From: Deroplatys truncata
Lineage: Eukaryota > Arthropoda > Insecta > Mantodea > Mantidae
Assembly: GCA_030765065.1 (NCBI GenBank)
Contig: CM060990.1
Location: 414,851,198 to 414,915,197, forward strand
Length of the DNA: 64,000 bases
Direction: 5' to 3'
Below are positions 45,769-58,737 of this stretch, piece by piece; within the stretch, counting starts at the first letter, position 1, and each line of letters starts with the position of its first letter. Under the pieces are notes generated by a model. The model did not search any database and was not told the origin of the DNA. It saw only the letters and a program-made list of their open reading frames with translations. A program made the position numbers and the translations under genes.

Positions 45769-46045
45769 ATGCCAAGAAAGCATCAAAATGAACCTGTATC
45801 ACGGCCCTACCGTAGCTATAGAGAGGAGAGCCTTCAAAGGGCGTTGGATGTTACAAAAACCACATGTCAAAGAAACAGGTATCTAAAACTTTCAACATTT
45901 TACGTAGTGCGTTGAATAACCTATGCGTTTGCGAGATATGTAGACATCTTAGGAGGCCGCGGAGTTCTGAGTGATGAGGAATGAAAGAAACTTTCCAGTA
46001 CACTGGCATCAGTCGTAGTTTGGAGTTTTGATGTTAAGTACATGA
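45769..46045 (+). pseudogene. Pogo/Tigger-like transposase N-terminal fragment
   Basis: Starts MPRKHQNEPVSRPYRSYREE, then SLQRALD, the conserved N-terminus of pogo/jerky-type CENP-B DNA-binding domains. After a frame change it reads MSKKQVSKTFNILRSALNNL and, after another, GGRGVLSDEE-stop-KKLSSTLASVVVW, matching the second HTH boundary. The DDE domain is not found downstream. Confidence 0.75.
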
Positions 46046-46909
46046 GTACATGTTTTCTTATCTTTGGTTATCTGTACAGGTTTAAAAGTTCGCTTAGCCA
46101 TTTTGATGTATTTCATTCACAAGTGGTAATTAATCTTTGTTGTTGATTACATTTCATTTTTATGAAGAGGAGTCTTGATGAATTATATTCTAGTTGTGTT
46201 TTGCGATGTATTAAGATTTTCCTACCTAATAGCTCAAAGTTTAACGTTTTCTCATTGCAAATGTTGGCCCTATTTTCTAAGTTTTATAAGAAGTGCCAAA
46301 ATAAGTGCCAATGTGCAGTCTTTGACATTCAGAACACTAGAAGGCTAAAAATGATATGAAATCGTAAGTGAGTTAAAGTAATTCCAAAGGCTGAATAACC
46401 TTTCATCCTGAGTGTTGTCAGAGAGCACCCAAAGTACAAATTAAAACACAAATTTAATCGAAGGAAATGTTAAGCCATACAGCTATTGTTTTATACAAGT
46501 TTTAGTTTATGAAATTATATATATAAAGCAAATTTAACCAATAAAAAGTTTTCGTTGGCCAAGGACACTCCAGTTGTACGCCACCTAACATGACAGTGGA
46601 AAGGGGTGCAAAAAGGGTGTACCTTGTGTAAAGTAAGGGGAACCTGTAATACACTTACTCGCCGTTGAAACATTTTATATTTCCTCCAGCCCATAATACG
46701 GTATACTGAAACTTTAGAAACAAGGATTACCACCCATGCGGCATCTCTTACCTTATATTGCATTATGTGCAAATTTTGTAAGATTCTGTGTGGTCGTTTG
46801 AAGCTAAATTTAGTAAACTGAAATGGAGCTCAATATGAGCAGGAGTCGAATTGCCCCCGGTAGCAATGTTTTAGTTGAAGACAAAGAATTATAATCGTAG
46901 TCAAATTGG

Positions 46910-47960
46910 AGAATATCAAAGAACAACAGTTAAAAACGAGTGCCTTAATGCGGTTATGATGTTCCTGTTGCAACAAAATAAGGGTAGAAAAATCGTAATT
47001 GGGTTTGCTATGAAAGAAACAGATAACTACCAAGTAACGTCACTAATTGTAACCCAGATTTGACATCGAGCTAAGTTACAGTACGTTTCAAGGCAAGTGG
47101 TGTCTTTATGTTAAAAGAACTCTATTTCGTACTTCAAAGAGTGAGAAGAATAAAAGGATTTCATCCAAATTGAAGTTCCTTCTTACGGATAGTAATAAAC
47201 ATGAACCATTTTGATTTTGGTTTTCCATGATGGAAGGAATAGTTATGCAGGGCTCTGTACGAATTCCGGCTTATTCCTGAAAAGTGGTTCCGTTTCACTA
47301 AGATACCTCAGAAGTATTAACACATCTAAGATGAAGAACCTCCGTAACGCAAATGCAAACGCAAATTATGTATTCTTAAGATCATGTTTGTAACAGCAGT
47401 TGCAAGTCCTAGATGGGACTGGCACTACATACACTGGTTAAAACAGCCGAATAGGCATTTGGCCGTTCACTGACGTAAGGAATTGAAAAGAGCAATAAAA
47501 ATATAGCATATGAGACTCATGAACACTAAAACAGAATTGACACAAAATGATATCCAGCAAACGCTTATCAAGAAGTATATTCCAGCTATCCAGCAACAGA
47601 TTCCGGCCGTTTGAAAGAAGAGGACAGTAATAATGCAGAAGGACAAAGCAAAGCTAATTTTTTCTGATTAGGATCCTCAAATTCTTTTGTGCTGCCCGAT
47701 AAAGCTGAATGGAATACTGTCCGGAAGAAGCAGCCACCCAGCAGCCCTGACTTCAACATTTTAGACCTTTGACTCTTTAAAGCAATCCGGTCTTTACAGC
47801 ACCAGAGAAATCGAAGATTAACACAAGAATTGATTGACTGACTGAGCTGTCGAAGGACTAAAGCTCCCACAAGGGAAAACATGAATGATGTCCTTCCTCA
47901 CTTTCCAATAATACATGGAGTGCTGCACAATGTGTGTATTGCCCTATGCATGCAAGAAAA
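46910..47960 (+). pseudogene. Plant-mariner-like (DD39D-type) transposase relic
   Basis: Recognisable blocks in order, across many stops and frameshifts: an HTH-like start (LLQQNKGRKI, VTSLIVTQI, HRAKLQ) at about 46,960-47,080; LIPEKWFRFTKIPQKY (cf. DEKWFYL, first Asp region) near 47,270; DEEPP.RKCKRK and MFVTAVASPRWD near 47,330-47,420; KKYIPAIQQQIPA near 47,570; and PPSSPDFNILDLxLFKAIQSLQHQ in two parts near 47,735-47,815. The family is that with VHVDEKWFYL and PDFNVLDLGFF motifs. Very old copy. Confidence 0.75.
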
Positions 47961-48061
47961 CGACGTTCAGGAGCATTATCTAATCCCTTCAATGTAAATA
48001 AGACGCTGTGAAGGTGGCGCAACAGGCTTTAGCCAAGTGAGGTGTTAATAATTCTATGCTA

Positions 48062-48620
48062 TTAAGGGGAGTCGTCAAAACAAAAATGAAAAGAAATAGA
48101 TTTTTATTTTTTGCATTTTATAAAAATGTAGATAATTCGCTTAATTTGGTGTTGGGTTCATTAAAATACTCAAATATTTACTATCATAAATTAGTTTATG
48201 AAAATATTATGATTAAGTCAGTTTTGTAGATTTTTTTTACTTTAAATGCGAATTAATCAAAACAACATTTTTCAACAAAAATTACCGGTTTTCTCTGAAA
48301 CTATAAGGTGAATTTGCATAAAACGTTTACCACGTAGTGCAACTATCTCATAATCATTTGGAAATGTTTTAGTTGAAGTTGTTCAAATAGTTTATTTTTT
48401 AAAAAATAAAATGTGAGAAATGTAGACAATTTTAGATGCTTACAAAACATATATTTTTTCCAGCAGTATCTTAACATAAAAACAAATCAGTATACTCAAA
48501 AGGAATGAATAAATGTCATGTGAAAATATTGCATTTCTATATCAAGTGGATTCTCAGAAAACGGGTCATTAACATTGCTAATTTAACATTAGTGAGATAA
48601 GGCTTGACGACTCCCCTTAA
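48062..48620. mobile_element. MITE with TTAA ends (559 bp)
   Basis: A perfect 17-bp inverted repeat, TTAAGGGGAGTCGTCAA, at both ends with AT-rich non-coding interior. The terminal TTAA could be a piggyBac-type target duplication or simply part of the repeat; no transposase is present. Confidence 0.8.
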
Positions 48621-50262
48621 TGTTCAAAGCGTGAGTAGTTATACTGAAAGACGTCATGTATCACGAAATATTTCAGTATAATAACATGTTGACGAAATGA
48701 AATATATGAGGGACATGTTAGGAAATTTCGCAATGTATTATCACATCTCTCCGTGGGCGAAAATGATTCCAACGCCACCTTGGTAATGCACTTAAGTAAA
48801 GCCTTGCTTGTGCTAATACAAACTGCGTACTTTACTAGCAGGTTTCACTCTGTGCATAAATTTTTGGTTAGGTAGTATTAACAACACAAATGTTTTGGAT
48901 ACACATGTAAATAAGGAAATGTGAGTGCACCACTCATAGGACCATTACTTTTATTCGCCCTAGAACGCTGGATGGGATTAAGCCCTAATAGACAACGATA
49001 GGCTTGTTTTACGGTATTTAGCCAATGCTAAAGTCTTTATAGAAACACCGCTTAGAAAACTGCAATTCTGCCGAAACACATTTGAGAAATGTAAATATTT
49101 CAATCTCTAAATTACATGTCAGCTGATTGCAGGGCTGCAATAGAACAAAGGGCTGTTATGATAATGTAAAGTTTATATTTTACTTGCCGCAAATTATTAA
49201 TAGTATAGCAAAATTTAATGGTTAATGTTTAAAGTGCAAGCAAAATAAAACGAAATTGTAGTAAAAGTCATTTCAAGTATTCACTATTTTCATAAAAAAT
49301 AGCGGGTGTACTGATCTGCATTTCAAAAATAGTGTGAAGTGCATGCACAAAATACAAGCATGTCCTTGTGGACAATGAAATGAAAGAAATTAGATAATAG
49401 CGTAAATTAAAAAAAATAGAAAAGAGAACGCCTCTGACCATATAAGGAAAAATTAAAACAATATGCCAAAGTAAAGTTTGAGGCTATTATGCATATAAAC
49501 CAGTATGCATATATGATAACGCCAATTTTGTATAAATTGTTAACAGAAAATGAAATAAAATGTAAAAATACCAAGTGTTCAAGAGAAAGGCAAGGTCACT
49601 TAAAACAACCAGTCCTGTTAAATAATGTTGTCGGATATTTGAAGGAAAGGAAACTGTTTAAAGCTTTCTCGTTCTATCCACAAGACACCATTACTAATAA
49701 AAATGTACAACTTGAAATTTAGACAATCATGAACGCATTATTTGTAAACCTGTAAATAATTCCGTAAATGGTGTAAATATTGAATATAATGGTAGAGATA
49801 ATTCAATTTCGTTATATCTTTAAAGTAAAATAAATTAATTCTGTTCTTTTGGAGAAAATCCCGATGAAATACATTGATTTTGGTTTCCCAACAGTAAGTC
49901 TGAAACATGCATCCAGAGATAATCAAGCATTATAGTATTTAAATACGTGGTAACGGCCATTATCTCTTAGCAAAAGTGATATCATAAGAATACACGTAGA
50001 TACTACCAGAGTTCTCAAATAGTATGCAGCTGAGGTTTCAAATGTGCGTTAGTACTGGTAAAGATAAATCGGTTTATCATTCAGTAATCTCATATGACCC
50101 TTGGATCCATTACTTCAGAAGACAGCCGAACTTGGTCTTTCAAGATGACCTCACTCCAAGATTATATGATAACTGTCACTGGACCTCGGTTATTACACTC
50201 GTCGATATAAATGAATATACTTGTATTTGTAATAGATCCTTAACATACAGGAAGATACAAAT
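48621..50262. other. Gene-free AT-rich interval
   Basis: Only short frames without known domains (for example 49,489-49,722). The 117-codon frame at 50,024-50,377 includes a poly-Gly run from a GGT microsatellite and has no recognisable domain. Confidence 0.5.
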
Positions 50263-50348
50263 TTATGGTGATGGTGGTGGTGGTGGTGGTGGTGGTGGTA
50301 GTGATGCTAAAGCGGATTATGCTGATGTTTGTGATGATGATGGTGATA
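50263..50348. repeat. (GGT)n / (GAT)n microsatellite
   Basis: About ten consecutive GGT triplets at 50,272-50,300, followed by degenerate GAT/GTG triplets. Confidence 0.9.
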
Positions 50349-51690
50349 ATAAAGTAATATACCTATCACTAAATTAATCAATGAATTAATACACACAAAT
50401 GTTAATAAACCATCTACAAAGATGGCTATACATTTTATTTTAAATGCATTCTCAACTCAAAATGTTGGAAGTGCTGAGTTCTAAGTATAGTTCCTGCGTT
50501 CTCCATTCCTGTTTCCTTTGCCCCATAACATGGGTTTAAAATGTTGGATGAATAAACACGCCATAATTCAATGAATGACAGAAAATTAATCAAAACCTAT
50601 ATAAAAATGTAAAGCTTTTGTCTCTTACGCAAGGGTTCGTTTAGATTCATGTGCGGGTTAGGCAGCTCCTCATTGCTGTTTATTTGTTCTGTTTCCGCGA
50701 TGCTTAGGATGTAGTCAACCGAATTTATTTTCACTTATATTTTATACTTTCTTTCATAGTCGGATATGGCATGTATGGCTTTAAACAATAACGTAAATAT
50801 AGCAATAGCAGCAACAGCAACAACAGCGCTACTCGATACTCAGTTAATAAAAACCTACTTGGGATAATGCCTACACTCTATGATTAGAGAATTCGTTTTC
50901 TTCTAAGTGTATTACACATTTAGAGCAAATTTTGTTTTTATGTCAACTCCGTGACTATTGCTACTTGTTTGGTGTTCTTTAATAACAGTTATCTTTTATT
51001 ATTTAATAAAATTACACATTATATATGCCTCATACCTAATCAAAGCTAGCAAACAACACAGCAATAATAATGGCAATAATGTTGATAATGTTAATAATAG
51101 TAATGTTAACAGTTTTAATAATAATAGTAATAATAAACTGTCTCACATCATTAAAGAGTTATTATTGCATAGAAGAATTTATACTAATAACTTCCTAATT
51201 CTGAAACTAGAATGCATTTTAAACTACTCATGAAGCAACAAAAATACCTTTTGACTTGAATTTTCTACCCGTATAAAGCAATATATATTTTCTCATCTAG
51301 TAAAGACACATTAGACATAAAATAATACTCAAACCAAGTGTACAGCATGCTTGTGATAAAAGTTTCCTTTTCCCTCATACATCAAGAGCACATGTCATAC
51401 TCATTTGTTAAATACATTATAAAACTCGTTAGGCATATGCCACTTGAAACATTCCTATTGGACATGGGCAATAACACACATAATTTCAAATAATACGTTA
51501 CTAAAAGACTAAATAGTATTTACAAAGCCTATATACTAGAATACGAACACATCACAGTTGTAAAAGAAAATGCTTGCGAAAAAGCCCTTGATATTCTCTT
51601 AAGATTGCCAAGAAGTAATATATAGCTGTTGTTACTCCCCAGAAAATGGATGTAAAGTGAGACAAATCCCATCGATCTTTCTTTACAAAC
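50349..51690. other. Gene-free AT-rich interval with AAT-rich stretch
   Basis: Imperfect (AAT)n between about 51,060 and 51,140, and an AGC/AAC-rich stretch near 50,800-50,826. No gene recognised. Confidence 0.5.
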
Positions 51691-51715
51691 AAACAAACAA
51701 ACAAACACACACACC

Positions 51716-51758
<43 letters not shown>

Positions 51759-52011
51759 TACATATAATAGAAGACGCAGATTAACAAAAAGGAATCGAAT
51801 CTGCTTATAATTCTACGACACGCATATGACATCGATGCCAAAATATTTTCATAATCTTCATATAAGAAAGTTTTGCTTATTGCCTTTGTACTTATATTAT
51901 AATCGGATTCATTAGCAGAGTACGCTAAATAATTGTATATAAGAGCGAAAATTATGACCAGATGGCATTAAAAATCCGTCAACCGCTATTTTGTCACCAA
52001 CAACTGAAAAA

Positions 52012-52060
<49 letters not shown>

Positions 52061-52300
52061 TACATACAATAGAAGACGCAGATTAACAAAAAGGAGTCGA
52101 ATCTGCTTATAATTCTACGACACGCATATGACATCAATGCCAAAATGTTTTCATAATCTTCATATAAGAAAGTTTTGCTTATTGCCTATTATAATTAGAT
52201 TCATTAGCAGAGTACGCTAAATAATTGTATATAAGAGCGAAAATTATGACCAGATGGCATTAAAAATCCGTCAACCGCTATTTTGTCACCAATTTGAGAA
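51683..52300. repeat. ~303-bp tandem duplication framed by (CA)n
   Basis: An (AAAC)n/(CA)n tract at 51,683-51,756 is followed by 'attacatataatagaagacg', and a second (CA)n at 52,013-52,060 by 'attacatacaatagaagacg'. The ~250 bp after each tract are nearly identical ('gaatctgcttataattctac', 'gaccagatggcattaaaaat'), with small indels. Confidence 0.9.
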
Positions 52301-53247
52301 AATTACTTTTCTCGATGGTGGCAGACTGCGTGTATTTTCCAAAGAGGTTAAATTTAAGCCTGGGAAAGGAATCTGCATATCACTAGCTTCACTTCCATTT
52401 CGTTCTATACGTTAAGGGTTTCTGCATTATGTGAAAACCAATAGCTTTTATGTTATTAAATAACCGTGCGACCCAAGAGAAGGTACAAAGATTTTATATT
52501 TTACCTACTGTAATTATCTATACGTTACTCCACCATGCCAACCAATAACCGTTTTACTGTCTAAGGGTACGTATAGGCTATGCAGCATTTCCAGAACTTG
52601 AAAGACTGTCGGGGGACCTTATGGAAGTCAGACATTCCGCCAATGACTCGAATTCTTTTGCGTGAATATTGGGGGATTTTTCATCCGTCATTGGCCGAGG
52701 CTGTGCGAAATTACAATTATAAGGGGTAAAAGGGAGCATTCACCATAAGAATCCTCTAGATCATTGTACAATTATTTCATAAAAAAATGGGAGAATATAA
52801 ACGGAATGAATTAATTCGTAATTCGAGTTTAATAAGTTAGGCGTGCAACATTGGCTAAGTTAGCTCCTAATTGTACATTTCTGTTATGAATATTTATCCT
52901 TTGGTAGACAATTAGAAACAGTCGGATGTCGATTAATTTGAGACTGAAATTGAAGACAAACGCAAATCGCGGCGGTGAACGAATTTTGTGATTTCACTAC
53001 GGCATCCGGCAATGGTTGGTACAAATTTAACATTTGCTTTCATATCATTGGTACAATTTTGATGAGGTCACATAAGTTAAATAGTCAATGCAATTCAATA
53101 CAGCACACGAGATACAAATGCAATCAGTGTAATCTAGTTGCCCAAGTGCACCATGGAATTTTTAATCAGCTTCTGCGTAACTTTTCAAAAGCATAATCTC
53201 AAAACCGCACTAAAACTTTTCAAATTTTTAATTATATGTTTACCGAC
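52301..53247. other. No gene recognised
   Basis: Mixed-composition sequence. A 73-codon frame at 52,975-53,196 contains two Cys pairs but no recognisable finger spacing. Confidence 0.4.
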
Positions 53248-53352
53248 AAGGATAGTAGAAGGTCGTTAAGGTATGGACTCGTGGGCGGGAGGTCTGCGGT
53301 TCAAATCTAGGCAGAACCTTCCTCCCTAACTGAGGTTTTTTCCAGATTTTCC
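53248..53352 (+). repeat. tRNA-derived SINE copy (family 4)
   Basis: 'gaaggtcgttaaggtatgga' (A-box-like), 'ctgcggttcaaatctaggc' (B box), and the shared body 'cctccctaactgaggttttt', 'ccagattttcctcag'. Confidence 0.65.
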
Positions 53353-53728
53353 TCAGACATCATGAATGGCAAATGTCAAATGTTGAACGTTTCCTTCCTA
53401 AATTCCCTTCATCAGTTACAATTTCATTTAATTTCAGCATCATCAGTGTCACCGCCTGTGGTGTCATCTGCGGTAAGAACTGGCGAGAAACAGTACCAAA
53501 ACACCTTATTTTTCTTCTTTGTTGTAAAATTTTGTTACAAACTGGCACTATAGCATTCCGTTTTTGTTTCATCTTATATCAATACAATGCAAAAAGCAGC
53601 TACAATGACAGTAGTACAAGCAATGATAAAGGTACGATAACCGTACAACAAAGGGATGTCGATTTTGAAACAAAATTCTTCACAAATTGGCAGACAGTAA
53701 GTAAGAGATTGCAAATCTGGTCTTAACT

Positions 53729-53729
53729 C

Positions 53730-53776
<47 letters not shown>
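53729..53776. repeat. (GA)n microsatellite
   Basis: About twenty GA dinucleotides with one interruption near the start. Confidence 0.95.
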
Positions 53777-54768
53777 CAGGGAAAGAGGGAAGAAGAGAGA
53801 GGGGTAGAATGATGACTTACCTGGTTCTTATACTACACAATCCATCTTAGTTTTATACTTGAGAACTGCGGTTTTTCTTTTTAAGCTATTGCATTTTATG
53901 TTTACGAAGTTTTTAATTTAAAAAGTCAGTTGCTGGATAAATGGCTGCCACTTATTACACTTGCTTCATTTTTCTTATTAACGTAGTATTATTAGCTAGA
54001 AAACGTAAACATTTTATGAGATTAATGCAGGATAAATGTATTAAAATAAACCACATGCTTTATTGTTAACATTTGCTGACTACTCCTGGAGGGCTCCTGA
54101 GTGCCAAATAAGCCACTTTTCAGAGGTGGTCCAGTAATGTGGTTACGGCGAATACCCGTAGTTGATCCGCTTCAAATGGCATACTGGCGATGCTTCAATA
54201 AACTTGATAATGCTTTCTCTTGTCCTTAGGATCCCGGAAGCCGATGACTTCTCTGACCGCAATAATGTTATTCCCAATTGGTATAACCTCGTAACGTAAA
54301 ACATCGAATAATATAACTGCTCAGTTAAACTTTTAACACAAATTCGTCATCTCCATTACACTATCTTTAACATCCTACTGGGCTGATATAAGTTGAACTG
54401 TGGATCCAAGCTTAATCACTGTTGGTTGCTTTTTAAGATTTAGATATATCAGCCGAATCCTACTTTGTAGGTTCATCCATAAATAAAATAGCTATGAAAA
54501 GACAAATGTTTTTATACAATCATTGGTATCTTCGTCGTCTTTGAGAAGAGCTTGAAATCTAGACTTGATAGATTACGAAAACTTCCAAGGCCTATAGCCC
54601 ATCGATAAAATGCAGTCGCGCTGCAAAAATGATTACATGCTCATCTAAAGTACTAGGTCTCATCTTTGCAGATGTGTTCGGTTTCAAGAAGTAGAATTCG
54701 AACACAGTATTCTGTTTCAATTACTTAAATTATAACCCAATTATCAAGATGTACTTTGTAAGCCAGTA
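53777..54768. other. No gene recognised
   Basis: AT-rich, without long frames. 'gactactcctggagggctcc' near 54,080 is a local GC-richer patch of unknown nature. Confidence 0.45.
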
Positions 54769-54770
54769 TA

Positions 54771-55125
54771 CAGGTTGGACCATTTAAGTTGAGACTTACA
54801 ATGGCTCCAAAAGTAAGCGTTATAGAAATAAATGTCTTTAATAAAAGTTGCTTGATATGGAGGAAAGTAAATGCCATTAGTCATGTTTTTAGAGGACGTT
54901 ATGATGGTCATTTTAGGCTTAATTTAATATCTTTAAATGAGAACCTACAATTAGAGTGAATTTAAATTGACCTTAAATTGACCATCACATCGTTCTCTGA
55001 ATTAAACACGACTAATGGCATATACTTTCCCCCATAATATCAAGCAACTTTTATCCAAGACATTTCTCTCTACAACGCCTAGTTTTGGAGATTTTGTACA
55101 GTCTCAACTTAAATGGTCCACTGTG
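54771..55125. mobile_element. Foldback MITE, TA-flanked (355 bp)
   Basis: TA at 54,769-54,770 and 55,126-55,127. Long inverted arms (about 165 bp each): 'ggaccatttaagttgagact' against 'gtctcaacttaaatggtcca', 'gccattagtcatgtttttag' against 'ttaaacacgactaatggc'. TA target and CAG-like ends suggest Tc1/mariner mobilisation. No coding. Confidence 0.9.
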
Positions 55126-55127
55126 TA

Positions 55128-57050
55128 TATCTTTCTTCTAGATGTTGTCATGCCTGATTAAACGCAGTACTATTTTGAACAACAGTAGTTATTTGGTTGT
55201 CTATGCATACCGTACACGTTATTCTGTAACCAATTTCTTTTGATCTGAGCTCACCTGTTTTAAATGTACCTTTTTATGAGGTGAGGTATTTTGAGTGGTA
55301 AAGAATATCATTCATTATTTCAACTGATTTGGGTGACGTGAAGTTCCAAGACTGTAAGAGATTATCTACTTCTTTTCTGTTGGGGAGAGAGAGTAATGTA
55401 GTTGAAGAGTTTGAAATAGAAGATTGGCTTATTTCGTTGTGATAAGCGTATGGTTTAAGGAAGAGGTGACAGAAAGAAAATTTCAGTGGGAATCTGGTAG
55501 CATTTCCTGGAAGAGGAATGATGGAGTCCAACTTGAACACCTCTCCTAGTAACACGGGTGTTGCGAACTGCCACCCAGTAGACGGGAGTGGGTCCATTGT
55601 TTTCTTCCGGCTACAGCCATAACGCTGTAGCACTGGGGGAATTACATGGGGTTTTGGAGTTTAATATGTGTGTTTATTTAATTATAGTTGTGTATAACAT
55701 AATGCTCTTTTGTGTGCGCTCTTCTTATCTCAAGTCACATATTCTGATTTCAGTTTGTGTAAAATTTTCGGCGCGGAATGCGTTGAAGATTGGCTGGTTA
55801 TTCCTTATTCGGTGAAGCTTGCTTTGAATGGTTGCCAGAATGTGTGTGTCGTTTGTGGTTTGAATGGGGTTAACGGCGAGATTAGTTTAATTGTCTGGCT
55901 ACTGTGGAAAGGGCGGTGCTGTTGTTATGTATTCTTTTTCCATTCACCTATTTTGGGGCGTCTGCAGGGCGTGGGTATGCAGATTTCTCTTGATCCTGGC
56001 AACAGATACCAGTATTTCTAGTAGAGTAATGTTGTCAGCGGTTTCTTTGGCCGGTGTTGGTGTAGTGTTAATGCGCTGACGGGGCTGTAGCATTACATCG
56101 TTGGTTGCAGAAACAGCTACCATTTGTGATGTGGTGCTAATCGGTTGGTGTTGATGCGTTGCAGCGTAGTTAGATGTAGTGCAGCCTTATTACGGTTGAA
56201 GTCCGTGGAATGTCTAGGGTGCACTGCGGGAATAGAATGGGCAGGAGATCTGGCCCGTGAAGTTGTTGCTTCCGTGGCATGTGGCACATCACTTCCGTCG
56301 GTGAGTCAGATCGCGCCCGGTGGAGGTCGATGAGAGGCTGGGCACAATAATAGTGGAAGGTTGTGCCTCATGGCAATGGCAAGAGCAGCGATGGTACGGT
56401 GTGGCTTTCGTTGTGCGGTTGAGCTCGTTTCGTCGGATTTTACCCAAGAAACTTAGGCCAGTAATTAATGCGACAGTGAAATGCGCCCTATCACTAAAGA
56501 TAAAGGGCAGAACGGCATTGACTCAGTGTGGGAGTGAATCCTGGAAGTTTTCAGTGGCGAGGGCTGTTGCTGCGCAGGTTCTAGGACGAACTGTGGAGGC
56601 AACTGGTCATGGACCCCTTATATGACTGCACAGTGACACCCTTTACTCGGATATGTGTCGGTGGGGGTTCTTGTAGTCCTGCCGTGAGGTGAGGAGTCAT
56701 CAATGTTGGTACAATACTTCTGTGAAGTTGATAGAGACTGAGAGAACCCTGGGCATGCAGTTGTAATTAGCATTCGAACAGATCTTTACTCCATAGACGG
56801 TGATTGATGAAATGCATGCGGTGTGTTGCTTTGCTTTGGGAAAATAGTTATAGGCTGGGAGGCCACTGCAGCAGGCGAAGAGATGCCGCGATTTCTGAGT
56901 TGGCAATGGATGTGTTCCGTGGAGTGGCGCTGCGAGCGCTGGATGAGCCAGCGATGTCTAGGGGCTGAAGCGGCGATGGCTACCGCCAGCTCGTCGAACA
57001 GTGCTGGCGTGGCAGCAGGTTAGCTGTAATTCTTCTTCTTCTTCTTAGCG
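55128..57050. other. GC-richer interval with unassigned frames
   Basis: The minus-strand frame 55,274-55,633 (119 codons, beginning MLQRYGCSRKKTMDPLPSTG) and several plus-strand frames (55,710-56,021; 56,320-56,625; 56,823-57,023) have no recognised domain. Composition differs from the AT-rich surroundings from about 55,740 to 57,030, consistent with an old retroelement or processed insert, but no reverse transcriptase, protease or integrase motif is visible. A (CTT)n run marks its right end near 57,028-57,045. Confidence 0.35.
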
Positions 57051-58246
57051 GGATCTAAGGGAAGTTTTTTCTACAGTGTCTTGAAGCGAAGTCATGACGA
57101 CATTTTAAAAGTAGCCAGATATTAGTCAAAATGAGAATACACGAATTTTCAGAACCCTTATATTTCTTCTCACCGGTACTCAATTATTTCATTTGTACAA
57201 AAAGTAAGGATATGCTAGCAATCCTTATACTTAACAATATTTGGTTGTTAAACTGGGAGAATAAACCTTGCCTCTAAACCAGAGAGGAGGTATTACCTTA
57301 TTACCCCAATACAGAATTACAATTCTGGATGGTAATTTCCCTAACCTACCAATACTTTATCGTGTCTTTATTGCAAGTATTGTTTTTTCTTCGTAGCATT
57401 AGTCCTTTCGCCATGTGCGTTGTGCGTTGTCTCACATCCCAAGATGAGCTGACGTGCAGCATTCCTATGTTGTTTTTTTTCTCCCTATGTTTCGTGTATG
57501 CAATTCTTAGTTGCACAAAACTGGCACGTTCTATGTATGAACAATTATGTCGTGCACGCCGGCACGTTTGTATCGCTTACATTTGAAATTATTTCCAGCC
57601 AATCAATAAACTGATCAATACTAATGCGAACTGAAAGAATCACTCTTATACTCACGAACACTGTTTCTACAAGGTATGTGGAGTTCTAACGTATTGGAGA
57701 AATGCATGTGATTATGACACCCTAGGTATGCATGGCTAAAGAGGGATATTTTTGTAAAGCAATGGAAATCTCCATGTGCAAGGGTATTCAGTTTTGCTTT
57801 CTTTGTTTTATTTTTGCGAGGATGCAGATTTATTACAATTCAGACATAGTTCATCGATGTAGTAGTCTTAATGTTCATCACTAATCATTATAATTTTTTC
57901 AGAAAATTTTCACTCCTGCTGCTATTAAAACAAATACATTCTTTGCAAACCATGCACATAATACAAAATGATTGGTGTATAAGGAAAATGAAGGTTATGA
58001 AAAGGCATAAGTACATGCTAATAAGCAGTTTGTGGAGATATATTTACTCTAGAAAAGTAAAGGATATTATTTGCATGAAAACCTATTTTTTCTGAAAAAC
58101 TGAAATATCCTAAACGCATTGAAACATTACTTTGTCTCTATTTTTCTGCAAAAGGGTAAACGATGCCATTTACATGCAAATTTAAATTGAGCTTTATATA
58201 TGGACGCACTTTAACTTACATTTTCCTTAGCGTCCCATTCTATACT
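57051..58246. other. Gene-free AT-rich interval
   Basis: Frames of 60-85 codons without domains; nothing supported. Confidence 0.5.
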
Positions 58247-58360
58247 GGGCGTAAAGACCTGAAATTTTGTTCAGAGACCTCTAACAGGCTTGCGGTTCTT
58301 TTACGTGCCGTAAATCTACGACACGAGGCCACCGGCTTTACTTCCCTTCAAAATTAAGTC
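58247..58360 (-). repeat. tRNA-derived SINE 3' part (family 2), reverse
   Basis: 'caggcttgcggttcttttac', 'gtgccgtaaatctacgacac' and 'ccaccggctttacttccctt' are the reverse complement of the 3' body at 1,990-2,090. The tRNA head is missing, so the copy is truncated. Confidence 0.8.
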
Positions 58361-58429
58361 ATGCTAAAGATTTTTAGGCCGGAAAAAGTAGTTTTACTAA
58401 ACAAATAGTATCAATTACTATTTTTCCAA

Positions 58430-58468
58430 TATGTATATATAAATATATATATATATAAATATATATAG
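58430..58468. repeat. (TA)n-rich microsatellite
   Basis: Alternating 'atatatat' with 'aaat' interruptions. Confidence 0.85.
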
Positions 58469-58737
58469 TCGGTATTGTTTGCTAATGAGGCCTTGTTTGC
58501 CAGAGGTGGTCTTGTTTTTAACTCAAGAAAAGGCCAAGTGTGTGACTACGCCAATGCACATGCTGCTTCAGAGCAAAGTCACCAGCAGACGTTTTCGGTG
58601 AACGTATGCTTCGGAATTGTTTCAAATATGACACTGGCTCACATCTCCTTTGCCTTCGATTAAATGGATATATTTGTCTTTATTTGTTGCAGAACATTAT
58701 AATTTTTATATAAGATGTACCCCTTCATATTCATCGC

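Noticed and set aside
50024-50377. A glycine-rich protein gene
   Set aside because: The Gly run is a GGT microsatellite; the rest of the frame has no domain, and no promoter or splice context supports it.
55274-57023. Host coding exons in the GC-richer interval
   Set aside because: No frame shows a recognisable domain and no consistent splice chain joins them; left as unassigned.
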